From Lachnospiraceae bacterium (GTDB taxonomy: Bacteria; Bacillota; Clostridia; Lachnospirales; Lachnospiraceae): 24,131 nt of DNA. The notes under the pieces are model-generated. The model worked only from the letters and a program-made list of their open reading frames with translations, had not been told where the DNA came from and did no database searches. The stretch covers positions 1 to 24,131 of the forward strand of contig JAJQCL010000106.1 of assembly GCA_021202715.1 (NCBI GenBank), given 5' to 3'. How positions within the stretch are numbered: the stretch's first letter is position 1; each line of letters opens with the position of its first letter. Both the position numbers and the translations under genes were made by a program. Of this stretch, positions 1-7,126 are shown piece after piece.

Positions 1-1
1 A

Positions 2-220
2 CCGCTGGTGCTGGGACTTATCCTCAGCTCGCTGCTGGAGCTGAATTTCCGGAGAGCCTGGACAGCATCGCGTTCGAATCTGGGAACATTTTTTGCTCAG
101 ATTTTTAGCAGCCCGCTTTCTTTGATCCTTCTGGTTATTACAATTCTCATCTTTGCCAGTCAGCTTGGATTGATACGAAAACTGAAGGCATTGATACAGA
201 GAAAGGCGAAAGCGGAGTAG
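2..220 (+). CDS. tctA: Tripartite tricarboxylate transporter large permease TctA, C-terminal fragment
   Basis: This is the last 72 codons of a gene that begins before the window. TctA is the large membrane subunit of TTT transporters, which import carboxylates with help from an extracytoplasmic binding protein. The visible part contains the motif LLELNFRR, a Gly/Leu-rich helix before it and a final hydrophobic helix, then a basic tail. It aligns well with the C-terminus of the complete TctA at 12129-13619, which has the same LLELNFRR and a matching SPLSL segment. The enolase-superfamily gene follows 38 bases later on the same strand, so the two are probably co-transcribed. The identity of the fragment is secure; its substrate is not known. 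Confidence 0.88.
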   Translation, partial: PLVLGLILSSLLELNFRRAWTASRSNLGTFFAQIFSSPLSLILLVITILIFASQLGLIRKLKALIQRKAKAE

Positions 221-258
221 GCGGAGAGGATTATTTCACAGAAAGGAACAGAATATTT

Positions 259-1446
259 ATGAAAATCACGAAGGTGACTGTGCTTCATGTGCATACGATC
301 AAGACGGATCCCGGCGAGGCAGGGCAGCGTCCTATCCTGGTACGTATTGACACGGATGAGGGGATCTATGGGATCGGCGAGGTCGGGATGGCCTATGGCT
401 GCGGCGGTACGGCAGCCGTGGGCATGGTTCGGGATCTGGCTACGAAGATCATCGGGATGGATCCGATGAATTCCGAAGCCATCTGGGAAAAACTGCTGAA
501 GACGACGTTTTGGGGCCAGGGGGGGGGCACCGTGATCTTTGGCGGCATGAGCGGCATCGATATTGCTCTGTGGGACATCAAGGGGAAAGCCTGGGGAGCG
601 CCGGTCTACCAGCTGCTGGGCGGTAAGTGCCGCGAAGATCTGCGCGTATATGCATCGCAGATTCAGTTGGACTGGGCGCCCCGACGGAACATCTGCCGGA
701 CGCCGGAGGACTATGCCAGAGCGGCCAGGAAAGCGGTCGATGAGGGCTATGATGCGGTGAAGGTGGATGTGCTGCAGTGGGATGAAAATGGTGTGTCCGG
801 CGGTTACTGGCTGGAAGGTCCGCTGCGGAATGAAGTTGTCGAGGTGGGAAGAAAGAGAATTCAGGCGATCCGTGAGGCGGTAGGTCCGGATGTAGACATC
901 CTGGTGGAGAATCACGCGCATACGGACTCCGTGGCCGGAATTCAGTTTGCCCGGGCGATCGAGAAGTATAATATTTTCTTTTATGAAGAAATGAATATGC
1001 CGCTGAATCCGAAGATGACACGGGAAGCCAAGGAGCAGATCCATATTCCGCTGGCGGCGGGAGAGAGGATCTACACGCGCTGGGGGTATGTGCCGTTCTT
1101 CGAGGACCGTTCGCTCGATATTATTCAGCCGGATCTGGGAACCTGCGGCGGCATAACTGAGTGTAAAAAAATCTGCGATATGGCGCATCCGTATGATATC
1201 ACCTGTCAGGTCCATGTGGCAGGGACCTGTGTGGCCGGAGCGGCCTCCCTTCATGTGGAGACAGCGATCCCCAATTTCTGTATCCATGAGCATCATCAGA
1301 AAGCGCTGATGCCGGAGTACATTGAACTGTGTGCATACAATTATCAGCCGGTGAACGGGCGCTTCCGTGTGCCGGAACTGCCGGGAATCGGACAGGATCT
1401 GACAGATGCAGCCTACCGGAATTCTGATCTGTATGTGATCGAATGA
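259..1446 (+). CDS. Mandelate racemase/muconate lactonizing enzyme family dehydratase (D-galactonate dehydratase-like)
   Basis: This 395-residue protein has the full length of the enolase superfamily: an N-terminal capping domain (about 1-125), then a TIM barrel. Residues matching the D-galactonate/mannonate dehydratase subgroup are visible: K168 in VKVDV, metal ligand E217 and nearby H219 in VENH, E243/E244 in YEEMN, E269 in AAGERIYTRW, D292 in IQPD, and H319 in QVHVAG. These enzymes abstract the proton alpha to a carboxylate, usually dehydrating a sugar acid. The C-terminal half resembles DgoD (GER-Y-RW, DIIQPD, GGITEC). The exact substrate cannot be read from the sequence. The start follows AAAGGA at 243-248. 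The gene lies 38 bases after a tctA end and faces a dehydroquinase-like gene across a hairpin. A 9-G run at 519-527 lies inside the frame, which stays open. Confidence 0.9.
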   Translation: MKITKVTVLHVHTIKTDPGEAGQRPILVRIDTDEGIYGIGEVGMAYGCGGTAAVGMVRDLATKIIGMDPMNSEAIWEKLLKTTFWGQGGGTVIFGGMSGIDIALWDIKGKAWGAPVYQLLGGKCREDLRVYASQIQLDWAPRRNICRTPEDYARAARKAVDEGYDAVKVDVLQWDENGVSGGYWLEGPLRNEVVEVGRKRIQAIREAVGPDVDILVENHAHTDSVAGIQFARAIEKYNIFFYEEMNMPLNPKMTREAKEQIHIPLAAGERIYTRWGYVPFFEDRSLDIIQPDLGTCGGITECKKICDMAHPYDITCQVHVAGTCVAGAASLHVETAIPNFCIHEHHQKALMPEYIELCAYNYQPVNGRFRVPELPGIGQDLTDAAYRNSDLYVIE

Positions 1447-1470
1447 TTTGCTGATAAACAGAAGGACTGA

Positions 1471-1505
1471 TCGATCGTAAACAGGATGATGCTGTTTACG
1501 ATCGA
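1471..1505. terminator. Perfect 14-bp stem-loop between convergent genes
   Basis: The arms TCGATCGTAAACAG (1471-1484) and its exact complement (1492-1505) flank a 7-base loop. The hairpin sits between the stop of the enolase-superfamily gene (1446) and the stop of the minus-strand dehydroquinase-like gene (1511), where a bidirectional terminator is expected. There is no T-run on either side, so intrinsic termination may be weak. A palindromic protein site is the alternative. Confidence 0.55.
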
Positions 1506-1510
1506 CCATT

Positions 1511-2269
1511 TCAGCGTTCTGTATGCAGATGAGACATGATCAGAGTCAGGTCGTTGGGGTTGATCTGACCCGGCATGGACGTCGTGATGCTGCTTGCGAA
1601 GGTAAGGAATGAGCCGAAGAGCCAGGGAGCCACGCGGCTGATATTTCCTTCGCGGCCCATACCGACAACGATGCGGTCCCGCTTCCCGTAAATTTCTTCG
1701 AGCTTCAGGATTCCCTGCAGAAGAGAAAGAATATCACGCCTGTCGTGGGTCATCACGGCAATTTTAGGAATGTCGGCTCCCGTGGTTTCACATCTCCGCA
1801 CCAGACTCGTGATTTCTTCAGCGCCGGGAGTATTTTCATAGTTATAGGCAGCAATGATGGCCTTGTGTCCGGAGGCTTTTATTTGCTGCAGAATATCCTT
1901 CTTCCAGGGAGAAAACGGCTCTGGTTCCAGCTCAAGCTCTATGTAATCCGCACAGTTGCTGTCAATGACAGCCTGAAAGATCTCATGTTTCAGGTCATCA
2001 TCTTTCAGGGCGCAGTGACCACCCTGGTCAATGCTTCGCAGGGCGAAGATGATTTCTCTTTTTCGCGCGGTCTTTTTCATTTCTTTTAAAACATGTTGTA
2101 TCTGCGAAGGATCGAAATGCCGTTCAAAGAAATCAGCGCGCCACTCGAACAGATCCCCGGACAGTTCAGTCATTACTTTCATTTCCTGCAAAATGGTATG
2201 CGTGTTCGTAGCCATAATGGCTGTACATACGCGGGGAAAAGACTCGGAGAATTGTTCACGCGGTTCCAT
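1511..2269 (-). CDS. Type I 3-dehydroquinate dehydratase paralogue with Tyr in place of the catalytic His
   Basis: This 252-residue protein has the normal length of class I dehydroquinases, which dehydrate 3-dehydroquinate through a Lys Schiff base. Conserved positions visible are E42/R44/D46 in FEWRADFF, R78 in FALRS, E113 in IELEL, Schiff-base lysine K169 in GADIPKIAVM, R212 in NISRV, and S231/Q235 in SMPGQI. The catalytic His (H143 in E. coli AroD, within HDFHKTPEAEEI) is replaced: the aligned segment reads AYNYENTPGAEEI, giving Y142. Nothing else suggests decay; the frame is intact. It may keep imine formation but not normal dehydration, or act on another substrate. It lies 21 bases after iclR on the same strand with an AGAGGGGG ribosome site. 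The fold is secure; the activity is uncertain. Confidence 0.85.
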   Translation of the reverse strand: MEPREQFSESFPRVCTAIMATNTHTILQEMKVMTELSGDLFEWRADFFERHFDPSQIQHVLKEMKKTARKREIIFALRSIDQGGHCALKDDDLKHEIFQAVIDSNCADYIELELEPEPFSPWKKDILQQIKASGHKAIIAAYNYENTPGAEEITSLVRRCETTGADIPKIAVMTHDRRDILSLLQGILKLEEIYGKRDRIVVGMGREGNISRVAPWLFGSFLTFASSITTSMPGQINPNDLTLIMSHLHTER

Positions 2270-2290
2270 AAAATTATACCCCCTCTATGG

Positions 2291-3049
2291 TTACTGTAGA
2301 GATTGTGTGTTAGTGGCAGCGGATACGCCGTCTGCGAGCTGCGAAGAAATCGTTTGTGCTGTGTGCGCAGTGTCTTCTAATTTGTCAAGAATTTTTTCGT
2401 TGACAAGTCGGGAGGCCGGGCCGGAAAGCTGGAGAACTGCCTGCAAAGATTGGTTGAAGCCAAAGATCGGCGCGGCGATTTCAACGATACTGATATTGTC
2501 GGGGCCGACACAAAGCGTGTAGCCATCCTCCAGTATTTTTGCAAGGGTATCTTTTTCTACGAGCCCTTCGGGATCAAGCTGATGCTGTTTTTCCTCGTCC
2601 TGGTAGGCAAGAAACACCCGCCCGGCTGCACAGGGGTACCATTTCCGGCTCTCTTCATAAATGGGAGGATGGGAGGTCTGCGTGGACTCGCAGGCAATCA
2701 GACAGCAGAGTTCGCTGCCGTTGAAGGTGAACAGCTGCAGATTCTCGTTGTAGCGTTGAAACAGACTCTGCATCTCTGTTTGAGAGATGTTTTGAAGTCG
2801 GTTCTTTACAGAATTTCCGGGAGAGGTAAACTGCAGGAAACGGTCCCCCAGACAATAATTCTTCGTGTGCGGCATGCGCATGAGATATCCCCGCTTGCGC
2901 AGGGAATTGATGATACGAAGGGCTGTGCTGTCCGGCAGGGAGGTTGCTTCGGCAATTTCGTGCAGTGACAGGGAGTCGCGTTCAATGAAACATTCTAAAA
3001 TATCGATCGCCCGCTCAACAGAACGCGTATATAGGCTTTTGTCATTCAT
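2291..3049 (-). CDS. IclR-family transcriptional regulator
   Basis: This protein of about 252 residues has the IclR layout: an N-terminal winged helix (SVERAIDILECF, then LHEIAEATSLPDSTALRIINSLRKRG) followed by a GAF-like effector domain with CAAGRVFLAY and VEIAAPIFGF. IclR proteins usually bind palindromes as dimers or tetramers and respond to small carboxylates. The ATG at 3049 is preferred because GAGG lies six bases upstream; a TTG at 3061 would add four residues. It heads a minus-strand pair with the type I dehydroquinase-like gene and is divergent from the dehydrogenase operon. The three palindromes between the two genes are its likely operators. Confidence 0.92.
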   Translation of the reverse strand: MNDKSLYTRSVERAIDILECFIERDSLSLHEIAEATSLPDSTALRIINSLRKRGYLMRMPHTKNYCLGDRFLQFTSPGNSVKNRLQNISQTEMQSLFQRYNENLQLFTFNGSELCCLIACESTQTSHPPIYEESRKWYPCAAGRVFLAYQDEEKQHQLDPEGLVEKDTLAKILEDGYTLCVGPDNISIVEIAAPIFGFNQSLQAVLQLSGPASRLVNEKILDKLEDTAHTAQTISSQLADGVSAATNTQSLQ

Positions 3050-3080
3050 GTTCAACCTCAATGATTACCAACTTTTCCTC

Positions 3081-3110
3081 ATTATAACATGGAGGCGTTC
3101 TGAGAGTCAA
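3081..3110 (-). promoter_or_regulatory. Promoter for iclR and the dehydroquinase-like gene
   Basis: On the minus strand, TTGACT (3110-3105) and a perfect TATAAT (3086-3081) are separated by 18 bases, about 30 bases upstream of the iclR ATG. The palindrome at 3138-3152 lies about 28 bp upstream of the -35 box, which allows autoregulation. Confidence 0.65.
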
Positions 3111-3137
3111 CGATATTTAGCGAATGGGAAATAAAAA

Positions 3138-3152
3138 TTTCATTAAACGAAA
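3138..3152. promoter_or_regulatory. Palindromic operator 1, TTTCATTAAACGAAA
   Basis: An imperfect 15-bp palindrome (one mismatched pair) matching the consensus TTTCRTTWAAYGAAA shared with two other sites in this intergenic region. It lies between the divergent iclR and dehydrogenase promoters. Binding by the adjacent IclR protein is inferred. Confidence 0.65.
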
Positions 3153-3179
3153 TATAAGCGGGAACCAATCTGCAGAATA

Positions 3180-3194
3180 TTTCGTTTAACGAAA
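3180..3194. promoter_or_regulatory. Palindromic operator 2, TTTCGTTTAACGAAA
   Basis: A perfect 15-bp palindrome around one central base. It ends seven bases before the -35 box of the dehydrogenase promoter. Its centre is 42 bp from operator 1, close to four helical turns, so both sites face the same side of the DNA. Confidence 0.72.
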
Positions 3195-3201
3195 ATATTT
3201 G

Positions 3202-3230
3202 TTGACAAAGAGCAGGGAGTGAAATATAAT
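3202..3230 (+). promoter_or_regulatory. Consensus promoter of the dehydrogenase operon
   Basis: TTGACA (3202-3207) and TATAAT (3225-3230) are both perfect sigma-A boxes with the optimal 17-base spacer. Transcription would start near 3237, giving a leader of about 138 bases that contains operator 3. So strong a core promoter flanked by operators implies control mainly by repression. Confidence 0.85.
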
Positions 3231-3337
3231 ACAAGCAAAATCTTTGAGAAATTTTAGGGAATAACTCAAAAAATCTCAAAAAAACGACGTGAACATGGAA
3301 CTTTTATCACATAAATAGGACATGGATAATTAGAAGA

Positions 3338-3352
3338 TTTCATTAAATGAAA
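3338..3352. promoter_or_regulatory. Palindromic operator 3, TTTCATTAAATGAAA
   Basis: A perfect 15-bp palindrome in the leader, just before the ribosome site (AAAGGA near 3359-3364) of the dehydrogenase gene. Its centre is 158 bp from operator 2, close to 15 helical turns, which would suit a repression loop or roadblock. Binding by IclR is inferred. Confidence 0.65.
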
Positions 3353-3374
3353 AAGCGGAAAGGATGTAATTTCT

Positions 3375-4442
3375 ATGAAAACATTGGTGTATCATGGCCC
3401 TGGGAAACTGGAGATAGAAGAATGGGATCTGCCGGAACCGAAAGCGGGGGAAGTACGCCTGAAGCTGCAGTATGCGGCCATTTGCGGTTCGGACCTGGGA
3501 GCATATAAGAATGCTTCGGATCGTTTTCGCCCTCCGCTGATTCTGGGCCATGAGGCTTCTGGCATCGTCGATCAGCTGGGGGAAGGCGTGAAGGAACTGC
3601 GCGTGGGACAGCATGTATGCTGTAACCCTCCCATTTATTGCGGAACCTGCTGGTATTGTACTCATGGACATTATAACATTTGTCCTAATCGACTGAGTCT
3701 GGGAAATTCCGTGGGAGTCGCGGCCTGTAATGGAACCTTTGCCGAGTACATTTGCCTGCCGGAATATACGCTGGTTCCGTTGCCTGACACGGTTTCTCTG
3801 CTCCACGGCAGCCTGATGGAGCCGCTGGCAGTAGGGTATCATGCTGCGCAGAACGGCAGCTTTACGCCGGGAGAGACAACGGCGGTGATCGGAACCGGCC
3901 CCATCGGTCTGCTCACGATTCTGAGTCTGCGGGCGCTGGGGGCCGGGAAGATTGTCTGCAGTGACACCTCAGTGGCCCGGTTAGATATGGCCAGACAGCT
4001 GGGGGCAGATATTACCGTGGATGCCCGTGAAGATGATCTGGCACAGGTGGTGAAGGAAGCCACCGATGGGCTGGGGGCCGATCGAACGATCATCTGTACA
4101 GATGCGGTCCCGGCCTTCCAACAGGCTATCCGGGCCACCCGCAACTGCGGGGATGTGGTGCTTGTTGGCATGATTCAAAAGAAGGTGGATTTCTGCCCGA
4201 TGGATATTTTTGGGCGGGATATAAATATTATCAGCAGCTATACATTTACAGACGAGATCTTCGAAGCGGTCGATGCTGTGGCCGGGGGGAAGATTCAGCT
4301 GGATCCGCTGATCTCCTCGATTTATTCTCTGGAGCATGGAAAGGATGCCTTTGATGCGCTGGCGACACCGGGGAATCCGGAGCTGAAGGTTAGTCTGGAT
4401 GTCTGGGAGCAGATGAAAGGAGAAGAAAAATGGGTCAGGTAA
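3375..4442 (+). CDS. Zinc-dependent medium-chain alcohol/polyol dehydrogenase
   Basis: This 355-residue protein has the length and order of the sorbitol/threonine dehydrogenase group of the MDR superfamily. Catalytic zinc residues C37, H59 and E60 (GHE) and E149 are present, as is the structural zinc set C89, C92, C95 and C103. A Rossmann fold follows with GTGPIG at 173-178, and an acidic D197 at the end of the second strand suggests NAD rather than NADP. It would oxidise a secondary alcohol to a ketone; given the neighbours, a ring or sugar-acid hydroxyl is a fair guess (inference). It is the first gene behind the operator-flanked promoter. Its end overlaps the next gene by 13 bases. Confidence 0.92.
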   Translation: MKTLVYHGPGKLEIEEWDLPEPKAGEVRLKLQYAAICGSDLGAYKNASDRFRPPLILGHEASGIVDQLGEGVKELRVGQHVCCNPPIYCGTCWYCTHGHYNICPNRLSLGNSVGVAACNGTFAEYICLPEYTLVPLPDTVSLLHGSLMEPLAVGYHAAQNGSFTPGETTAVIGTGPIGLLTILSLRALGAGKIVCSDTSVARLDMARQLGADITVDAREDDLAQVVKEATDGLGADRTIICTDAVPAFQQAIRATRNCGDVVLVGMIQKKVDFCPMDIFGRDINIISSYTFTDEIFEAVDAVAGGKIQLDPLISSIYSLEHGKDAFDALATPGNPELKVSLDVWEQMKGEEKWVR

Positions 4443-4849
4443 CGGACAGGTTGTATGAGATTTATGTGACGCAGGAGACAAACTGTGCCGAGACGATGCT
4501 GCGCGCCGGGACAGAGGCTCGCAGCGGACAGACGCCGGAAGCATGCTGCCGCATGATGAGCGGATTCAGCGGGGGCGTCAGCAGCGAGTGTTTCTGCGGA
4601 GCGATCCTGGGAGGCGTGTCGGCAATCAGCTATCTGATCAATCAGGGCGACGACGAGTCCTTTGAAAAAAGCAAGGAGGCGACGGAGGAATTCGTGGCTC
4701 AGTGTAAGGAGTTTTTTGGAAGCCTGGATTGTCACGATATCAAGAGCGTCTGGCGGCAGGAGGAGATTCGTTGTTATCAGGCGGTGGAGAAGATCGCTGT
4801 CTTTCTGAATGAAGTCTTAGACAAATATTGCCCGGAGGAAACCGTATGA
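4430..4849 (+). CDS. C_GCAxxG_C_C family putative redox protein
   Basis: This 139-residue protein fits the C_GCAxxG_C_C family of small cysteine-rich proteins from anaerobes, whose biochemical role is not settled. Visible landmarks are NCAETML with C19, CC at 39-40, the glycine-rich FSGGVSSECFCGAILGG with C54 and C56, and later C95, C101 (LDC) and IRCYQAVEKIA. A ribosome site AAGGAG precedes the ATG. It overlaps the dehydrogenase upstream and shares ATGA with the flavoprotein downstream, so its translation is coupled to both. That coupling suggests a thiol or electron-transfer role with the CoADR-like enzyme (inference). Confidence 0.85.
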   Translation: MGQVTDRLYEIYVTQETNCAETMLRAGTEARSGQTPEACCRMMSGFSGGVSSECFCGAILGGVSAISYLINQGDDESFEKSKEATEEFVAQCKEFFGSLDCHDIKSVWRQEEIRCYQAVEKIAVFLNEVLDKYCPEETV

Positions 4850-6492
4850 AAGTGGTCATTGTCGGTGGCGTGGCAGGCGGAGCGAGTACAGCGGCGCGGC
4901 TGCGTCGATTAGATGAAAGCGCAGAGATTTTGATCTTTGAAAGAGGGGGAGAGGTTTCCTATTCCAATTGTGCGCTTCCCTACCATATCGGAGGCGTTGT
5001 GGAGGATGAGGAGGAGCTTTTACTCCAGACACCGGAGTCCCTCTGGGAAAGATTTCGCATCGAAGTGAGGATCTTCTCCGAGGTGACGGCAGTGAACCGG
5101 ACCTCGAAGTCTGTGCAGATCAGAGATCTGAAAAGCGGAAGGGAATATTCAGAGAGTTACGATCAGCTCGTGCTTGCTCCCGGCGCGGAAGCGGTCATAC
5201 CGCCTGTCCACGGCGTCCACCTCCCTGAGGTCTGCGTGCTTCGTTCAATGGAGGATATGCGGCGTATTGAACGGCGTATAAGTGAAGAAAGCTGTCGTCG
5301 GGTGGTCGTGATTGGCGGAGGCTTTATTGGCCTGGAAATGGCGGAGAATTTGCGTCGGCGGAATCTGGAGGTAATTCTGGCAGAAGGGACGGAACAGATT
5401 TTCCCGCCCTTTGATCCGGAGATGGCAGCAATCCTCGCCGGGGAAATGCGGGCCGGAGGCGTTCAGCTGTCATTGGGACAGCCGGTTCGTGCGATCCTTC
5501 CCCAGGAAGACGGCTGCCGGGTCCTGTGTGGTGATCAGGAGTGGGAATGCGATCTGGTTCTCCTTGCGGTGGGCGTTCGACCGGAAGGCCATCTGGCGGT
5601 CGAGTCCGGGCTGGAGGTAAATGCCAGGACGGGGATCCATGTAGATGAGAGCCTGAGGACCTCAGACCCGGATATATTTGCCGTGGGAGATGTTGCAGAG
5701 ATCCGACACCGGATGACCGGTCAATCGACGATGCTTCCTCTGGCCGGACCGGCCAACAGACAGGGACGGATCGCTGCCGCGAATCTGGCTGGAAGAAACA
5801 GGCACTTTAGAGGGGTGGTTGGATCCTCGGTCTGTCAGGTCTTTCATCAGACGGCTGCCTGTACAGGCTTGAATGAGAAGACTCTGAAAACGCAGAAAAT
5901 TCCCTATGAGAAAGTGTATCTTTCTCCGTCACAGCATGTATCTGTCTATCCGGGAGCCAGTCCTCTGACGATGAAGCTGCTTTTCTCACCGGAAGGAAAG
6001 GTACTGGGATGTCAGTGTGTCGGTGCGGAAGGAGTGGAGAAAAGAGTCGATGTGATCGCGGCGGTCATCCAGCTGGGTGGGACGGTCTCGGACCTGGCCG
6101 AGCTGGAACTGTGCTATGCACCGCCCTATTCATCTGCAAAGGATCCGGTCAATTATGCCGGCTTCCTGGCGGAGAATGTGCTGGAAGGGCTGTCTCCGAT
6201 CAGGCACTGGCATGATCTGGAGGCGCGGGACAGAGAGACTTCCGTACTATTGGATGTACGAACGCCGGAAGAGTATGAGGAAGGTCATCTGGAGGGAAGC
6301 AGGAACATTCCCGTGGATGAACTGCGCGAGCGTCTTGAGGAAATTCCGGGAGATCGGGAGATCTGGATCTACTGTCAGGTTGGGCTGCGGGGATATATTG
6401 CCCAGCGAATTTTGATGCAGCGCCGGGAGGGACAGAATATCTATAATTTATCGGGAGGCTACCGGTTGCTGCAGTTGATCGGTGTCGTGTAA
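4846..6492 (+). CDS. CoA-disulfide reductase-like FAD oxidoreductase fused to a rhodanese domain
   Basis: This 548-residue protein begins with an FAD-binding GGVAGGAS motif, then SYSNCALPYHIGG with C42, the single redox cysteine typical of CoA-disulfide and polysulfide reductases. A second Rossmann motif (GGGFIGLEMAE) binds NAD(P)H, and a dimerisation domain ends near 430. The C-terminal 100 residues form a rhodanese domain (LLDVRTPEEYEEGHLEGS) with active-site C510 in YCQVGLRGY. The fusion matches known CoADR-Rhd proteins, which reduce CoA disulfide or persulfides and handle sulfane sulfur. The ATG at 4846 shares ATGA with the preceding gene; an upstream TTG at 4828 is less likely. Its physiological substrate here is unknown. 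Confidence 0.92.
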   Translation: MKVVIVGGVAGGASTAARLRRLDESAEILIFERGGEVSYSNCALPYHIGGVVEDEEELLLQTPESLWERFRIEVRIFSEVTAVNRTSKSVQIRDLKSGREYSESYDQLVLAPGAEAVIPPVHGVHLPEVCVLRSMEDMRRIERRISEESCRRVVVIGGGFIGLEMAENLRRRNLEVILAEGTEQIFPPFDPEMAAILAGEMRAGGVQLSLGQPVRAILPQEDGCRVLCGDQEWECDLVLLAVGVRPEGHLAVESGLEVNARTGIHVDESLRTSDPDIFAVGDVAEIRHRMTGQSTMLPLAGPANRQGRIAAANLAGRNRHFRGVVGSSVCQVFHQTAACTGLNEKTLKTQKIPYEKVYLSPSQHVSVYPGASPLTMKLLFSPEGKVLGCQCVGAEGVEKRVDVIAAVIQLGGTVSDLAELELCYAPPYSSAKDPVNYAGFLAENVLEGLSPIRHWHDLEARDRETSVLLDVRTPEEYEEGHLEGSRNIPVDELRERLEEIPGDREIWIYCQVGLRGYIAQRILMQRREGQNIYNLSGGYRLLQLIGVV

Positions 6493-6556
6493 AAGGCAAT
6501 CAGCGGCCCTGTGCGGCTGAAATCATAAAAAAATCAGCAAAAAAAGGAGACAAAAA

Positions 6557-6988
6557 ATGGAAAAGATCTTAATGATTCATGGAATTGGTCACGACAAAAT
6601 GGGCAAGGAACCCGGTTTACACACCGTTACGATGGAAGAACTGAATGACCAGCTGACACAGGCGGCAGTAAAGATTTCTGTGGAAATGAGCTTCTATCAG
6701 AGTAATGAAGAAGATGAGGTCTGCGGGAAGATTCTTTCTGCGAAAGAAGAAGGGTTTGCCGGTATTTTGTTTAATCCGGCGACCTGGATGGAGAACGGGG
6801 AGGCGATCGCAAAAGCGCTGAGCCAGACCCCGCTTCCTGTCGTGGAGCTTCATATGACGAATACCTGTAAGCAGGCGAATTCCCACAACGTAATCGCTCC
6901 GTCCGTCACAGGGCTGGTGACGGGATTTGGAGAGATGGTTTACACAACCGGGCTCCAGATGCTCGTGGAATATCTGCGTCAGCAATGA
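6557..6988 (+). CDS. Type II 3-dehydroquinate dehydratase paralogue with altered active site
   Basis: This 143-residue protein has the length and pattern of type II dehydroquinases, small dodecameric flavodoxin-like enzymes. Matching segments are ILMIHG, EELNDQL, SFYQSNEEDEV, GILFNPA with N73, PVVELHMTN with E97 and H99, and the C-terminal SVTGLVTGFG. The lid that normally carries REPxxYG reads KEPGLHT: the catalytic Arg is K17 and the catalytic Tyr is absent (H22 aligns there). The usual NGPNLN reads HGIGHD, and the Arg of HAREEFR is not evident. The fold is retained but the classical anti-elimination chemistry is doubtful. The ribosome site is AAAGGAG. It ends the operon that starts at 3375. 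Confidence 0.78.
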   Translation: MEKILMIHGIGHDKMGKEPGLHTVTMEELNDQLTQAAVKISVEMSFYQSNEEDEVCGKILSAKEEGFAGILFNPATWMENGEAIAKALSQTPLPVVELHMTNTCKQANSHNVIAPSVTGLVTGFGEMVYTTGLQMLVEYLRQQ

Positions 6989-7046
6989 CGAAATGCAGGA
7001 AGTTGATTTATAAAAATATTTTATGCATCAAATAAAAAACCTAATA

Positions 7047-7075
7047 TTGATAAAAAAATACAAAATGACTACGAT
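7047..7075 (+). promoter_or_regulatory. Promoter upstream of aroD
   Basis: TTGATA (7047-7052) and TACGAT (7070-7075) have a 17-base spacer in an AT-rich gap of 138 bases after the type II-like gene. Transcription would start near 7082, 45 bases before the aroD start. No copy of the TTTCRTTWAAYGAAA operator is present here. Confidence 0.5.
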
Positions 7076-7126
7076 ACAGGAAAGACCGGTTCTTTAAGAC
7101 AGTAAAAAAGATAGGGGGTATTTACA

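Noticed and set aside
160..1509. A 449-codon open frame on the minus strand across the enolase-superfamily gene
   Set aside because: It is fully antisense to a protein with complete family motifs, and its product has no recognisable domain. It reflects the codon bias of the real gene.
6493..6556. A possible terminator hairpin (TCAGC...GCTGA) between the flavoprotein and the type II dehydroquinase-like gene
   Set aside because: Only five pairs form, followed by A-runs rather than T-runs; the genes are probably in one operon.
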